From positions 1-13,848 of the forward strand of contig JAKLJF010000063.1 of NCBI GenBank assembly GCA_023151335.1: DNA of 13,848 nt. Direction: 5' to 3'. The notes below the pieces were generated by a model. The model was not told the origin of the DNA, searched no databases, and worked only from the letters and a program-made list of their open reading frames with translations. Below, in pieces: positions 12,058 to 13,848 of the stretch. A program made the position numbers and the translations under genes. Source of the DNA: Thermoanaerobaculia bacterium. Its GTDB lineage: Bacteria; Bacteroidota; Bacteroidia; Chitinophagales; Saprospiraceae. Position 1 is the stretch's first letter. The number at the start of each line of letters is the position of its first letter.

Positions 12058-13848
12058 TACAAATATCCTTTCACCGCATCCACCGCTGCCTGCAATTGCG
12101 TAGCATCGCTGCCGCCCGCCGTGGCAAAAAACGGTTGACCGCCGCCGCCGCCTTTCAGGAATTTTTGCGCCAGTTCGCGCACGATGGTACCCGCATTGAG
12201 GCCGCGTTCTTTCACCAGAGCGTCGCTGATTTTTATCGTCAGCAGCGGTTTATCGGCATTTACGGAGCCGAAGGCTATGACGGCAGGGGCCAATTCGCGT
12301 TCGAGTTCGAAAGCCAGGGTTTTAACGGCATTGGCGTCGTTGAGCGGTAGTACCGTGCCGATGAAAGATATGCCGTTCACAGTTTGCGCTTTACCCCGCA
12401 GGCCGTCGCGCAGGCTGTTGGCCTGCTCCTGTACCAGGCGTTCTATTTCTTTTTGCAGGCGTTTGTTTTCTTCCTGCAGATCGTTCACGGCTTTGGCCGG
12501 CTCCTTGGCCTTCAGCATCAGTTTGATGGCCGTCACTTCGCGTTCCAGGCCGGAGATATATTCTTCGGCGGCGGCGGCAGTGAGCGCCTCTACACGGCGT
12601 ACGCCGGCGGCCACGGCCGATTCTCCGGTGATCTTGAAGTAGCCGATCTGACCCGTCTGGCGCACGTGGCAGCCGCCGCAGAGTTCGCGTGAGTAAGCGG
12701 GGTCGAAAGTGATCATACGTACGGTTTCGCCGTATTTTTCACCGAAGAGCATCATGGCGCCGGCTTTTTTGGCCGCCTCGATGGGCAGGTTGCGCGCCTC
12801 TTCAAGGGCGATGTTTTCCCGGATCTTTTCGTTGACGATCTGTTCGATCTGAGCCAGTTCCTCGTCGGTCACTTTTTGGAAGTGGGCAAAGTCGAAACGC
12901 AGGGTTTTCTCGTCGAGGTAGGAGCCTTTTTGTTGCACGTGATGGCCCAGCACCTTGCGCAGGGCGGCGTGCAGCAGGTGGGTGGCCGAGTGGTTGTTTT
13001 CGGTGAGCCGGCGTTTGCGCTCGTCGACATGGCAATGCACCGTGGGGTCCTGCAGGTATTGCGGCAGTCGCTCCACGATGTGGATGACCAGGTCGTTTTC
13101 CTTTTTCGTGTCGAGTACGCGGATCTTTTCGTCGCTGAACTCCAGCCAGCCGGTGTCGCCCACCTGGCCGCCGCCTTCGGGATAGAAAGGCGTACGGTTG
13201 AGCACCAGTTGGTATTGCGGCTGGCCTTTGAGCATGACGGTGCGGTATTTCACCACATGGCTGTCGCGCAGTTCGAGCTGGTCGTAGCCGAGGAACTGCA
13301 CGTTGGCTTCGTCGCGGAGCACCATCCAGTCGCCCACTTCTTTGGCGGCGTCTTTGCGGGAGCGGATCTTTTGTTCCTCCAGGGCTTTTTCAAAGCCGGT
13401 TTCATCCACGATCCAGCCTTTTTCCCGGGCAATGAGTCGCGTAAGGTCGATAGGGAAGCCGTAGGTATCGTAGAGTTCGAAGGCTTGTTCGCCGCTGATC
13501 TCCTTGTTTTGAATATCGAGGCCTTCGATACGTTTGAGCCCGCTTTCGAGGGTACGCAGGAAGGATTTTTCTTCTTCCAGGATCACTTTTACCACGAAGT
13601 CGATCTGCGCTTTCAGTTCGGGGAAAACGTCGCTGAATTCTTCGGCGAGGATCGGGGCCATGCGATACATCACGGGTTCTTTCAGGTTAAGGAAAGAATA
13701 GTAGTACCGGACGGCGCGGCGCAAAATGCGGCGAATGACATAGCCGGCCCCGGTATTGGCCGGCAGTTCGCCGTCGGCGATGGTGAAGCACACGGCGCGC
13801 AGGTGATCGGCCACCACGCGCATGGCCACGTCGGTTTTTTTCCAGTTA
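12057..13848 (-). CDS. alaS: Alanine--tRNA ligase (N-terminus outside window)
   Basis: The C-terminal 596 residues of alanyl-tRNA synthetase, which charges tRNA-Ala in the cytoplasm; about 280 N-terminal residues, including most of the aminoacylation core, lie beyond the window. The frame is open to position 13848. Numbering from the GTG codon at 13829, residues 1-50 carry the helical region DHLRAVCFTIADGELP...GYVIRRILRRAVR. The editing domain has PFYPEGGGQVGDTG (214-227) and zinc ligands in HSATH (280-284) and CGGCH (384-388, first Cys and His). A coiled-coil linker runs over about 425-470, and the C-Ala domain ends with GTIVRELAQKFLKGGGGGQP and AGG (547-573). All visible editing residues are intact. 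Confidence 0.96.
   Translation of the reverse strand, partial: NWKKTDVAMRVVADHLRAVCFTIADGELPANTGAGYVIRRILRRAVRYYYSFLNLKEPVMYRMAPILAEEFSDVFPELKAQIDFVVKVILEEEKSFLRTLESGLKRIEGLDIQNKEISGEQAFELYDTYGFPIDLTRLIAREKGWIVDETGFEKALEEQKIRSRKDAAKEVGDWMVLRDEANVQFLGYDQLELRDSHVVKYRTVMLKGQPQYQLVLNRTPFYPEGGGQVGDTGWLEFSDEKIRVLDTKKENDLVIHIVERLPQYLQDPTVHCHVDERKRRLTENNHSATHLLHAALRKVLGHHVQQKGSYLDEKTLRFDFAHFQKVTDEELAQIEQIVNEKIRENIALEEARNLPIEAAKKAGAMMLFGEKYGETVRMITFDPAYSRELCGGCHVRQTGQIGYFKITGESAVAAGVRRVEALTAAAAEEYISGLEREVTAIKLMLKAKEPAKAVNDLQEENKRLQKEIERLVQEQANSLRDGLRGKAQTVNGISFIGTVLPLNDANAVKTLAFELERELAPAVIAFGSVNADKPLLTIKISDALVKERGLNAGTIVRELAQKFLKGGGGGQPFFATAGGSDATQLQAAVDAVKGYL

Overview
The window reads as chromosomal DNA of a member of the Bacteroidota, possibly a Saprospiria- or Cytophagia-like lineage with moderately high GC; the order is a guess. 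The evidence is a secreted CotH-family protein ending in a type IX secretion (Por) sorting domain, a LytS-type kinase paired with a LytTR regulator, a DUF2911 protein, and promoter-like boxes of the Bacteroidota form TAnnTTTG instead of the E. coli -10 box. Most of the window is ordinary. I see no CRISPR array, prophage, transposase, tRNA or rRNA, and no clearly new multi-gene system. The unusual material lies in short repeats, palindromes and one broken gene.

Layout. (1) 1-1659, minus strand: a signal-peptide alpha/beta hydrolase followed by a membrane sterol-desaturase-type hydroxylase cut by the window edge. (2) 1660-1928: an intergenic stretch with about five helically phased copies of a CGTTGACCG-A(n) motif, a candidate LytTR-regulator operator. 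(3) 1929-3679, plus strand: a LytS-like sensor kinase and a LytTR response regulator with an ATGA overlap. (4) 3812-5347, minus strand: a secreted CotH-like protein, convergent with the regulator. (5) 5415-6043: a truncated NAD(P)-dependent epimerase that runs into a non-coding array of small three-base-loop hairpins. (6) 6044-6799, minus strand: scpA for chromosome condensation. (7) 6900-8057, plus strand: a SnoaL-like protein and a compact RsmI-family methyltransferase. (8) 8117-9225: a MarR-family regulator with a perfect palindrome over its start codon and a near-copy of it before the next gene, a secreted NTF2-fold protein. (9) 9254-9331: a long imperfect inverted repeat. (10) 9455-12047, plus strand: a DUF2911/TPR protein, then pxpB and pxpC (5-oxoprolinase subunits, GTGA overlap). 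(11) 12057-13848, minus strand: the C-terminal two thirds of alaS, tail to tail with pxpC.

How the parts fit together. The phased repeats at 1805-1904 lie between two divergent units, so the kinase/regulator pair may control itself, the hydrolase/desaturase pair, or both. The MarR repressor probably controls itself and the neighbouring secreted protein through two matching palindromes. PxpB and PxpC together with PxpA would convert 5-oxoproline to glutamate, but pxpA is not in this window. The epimerase and hairpin array mark a likely site of past insertion or deletion.
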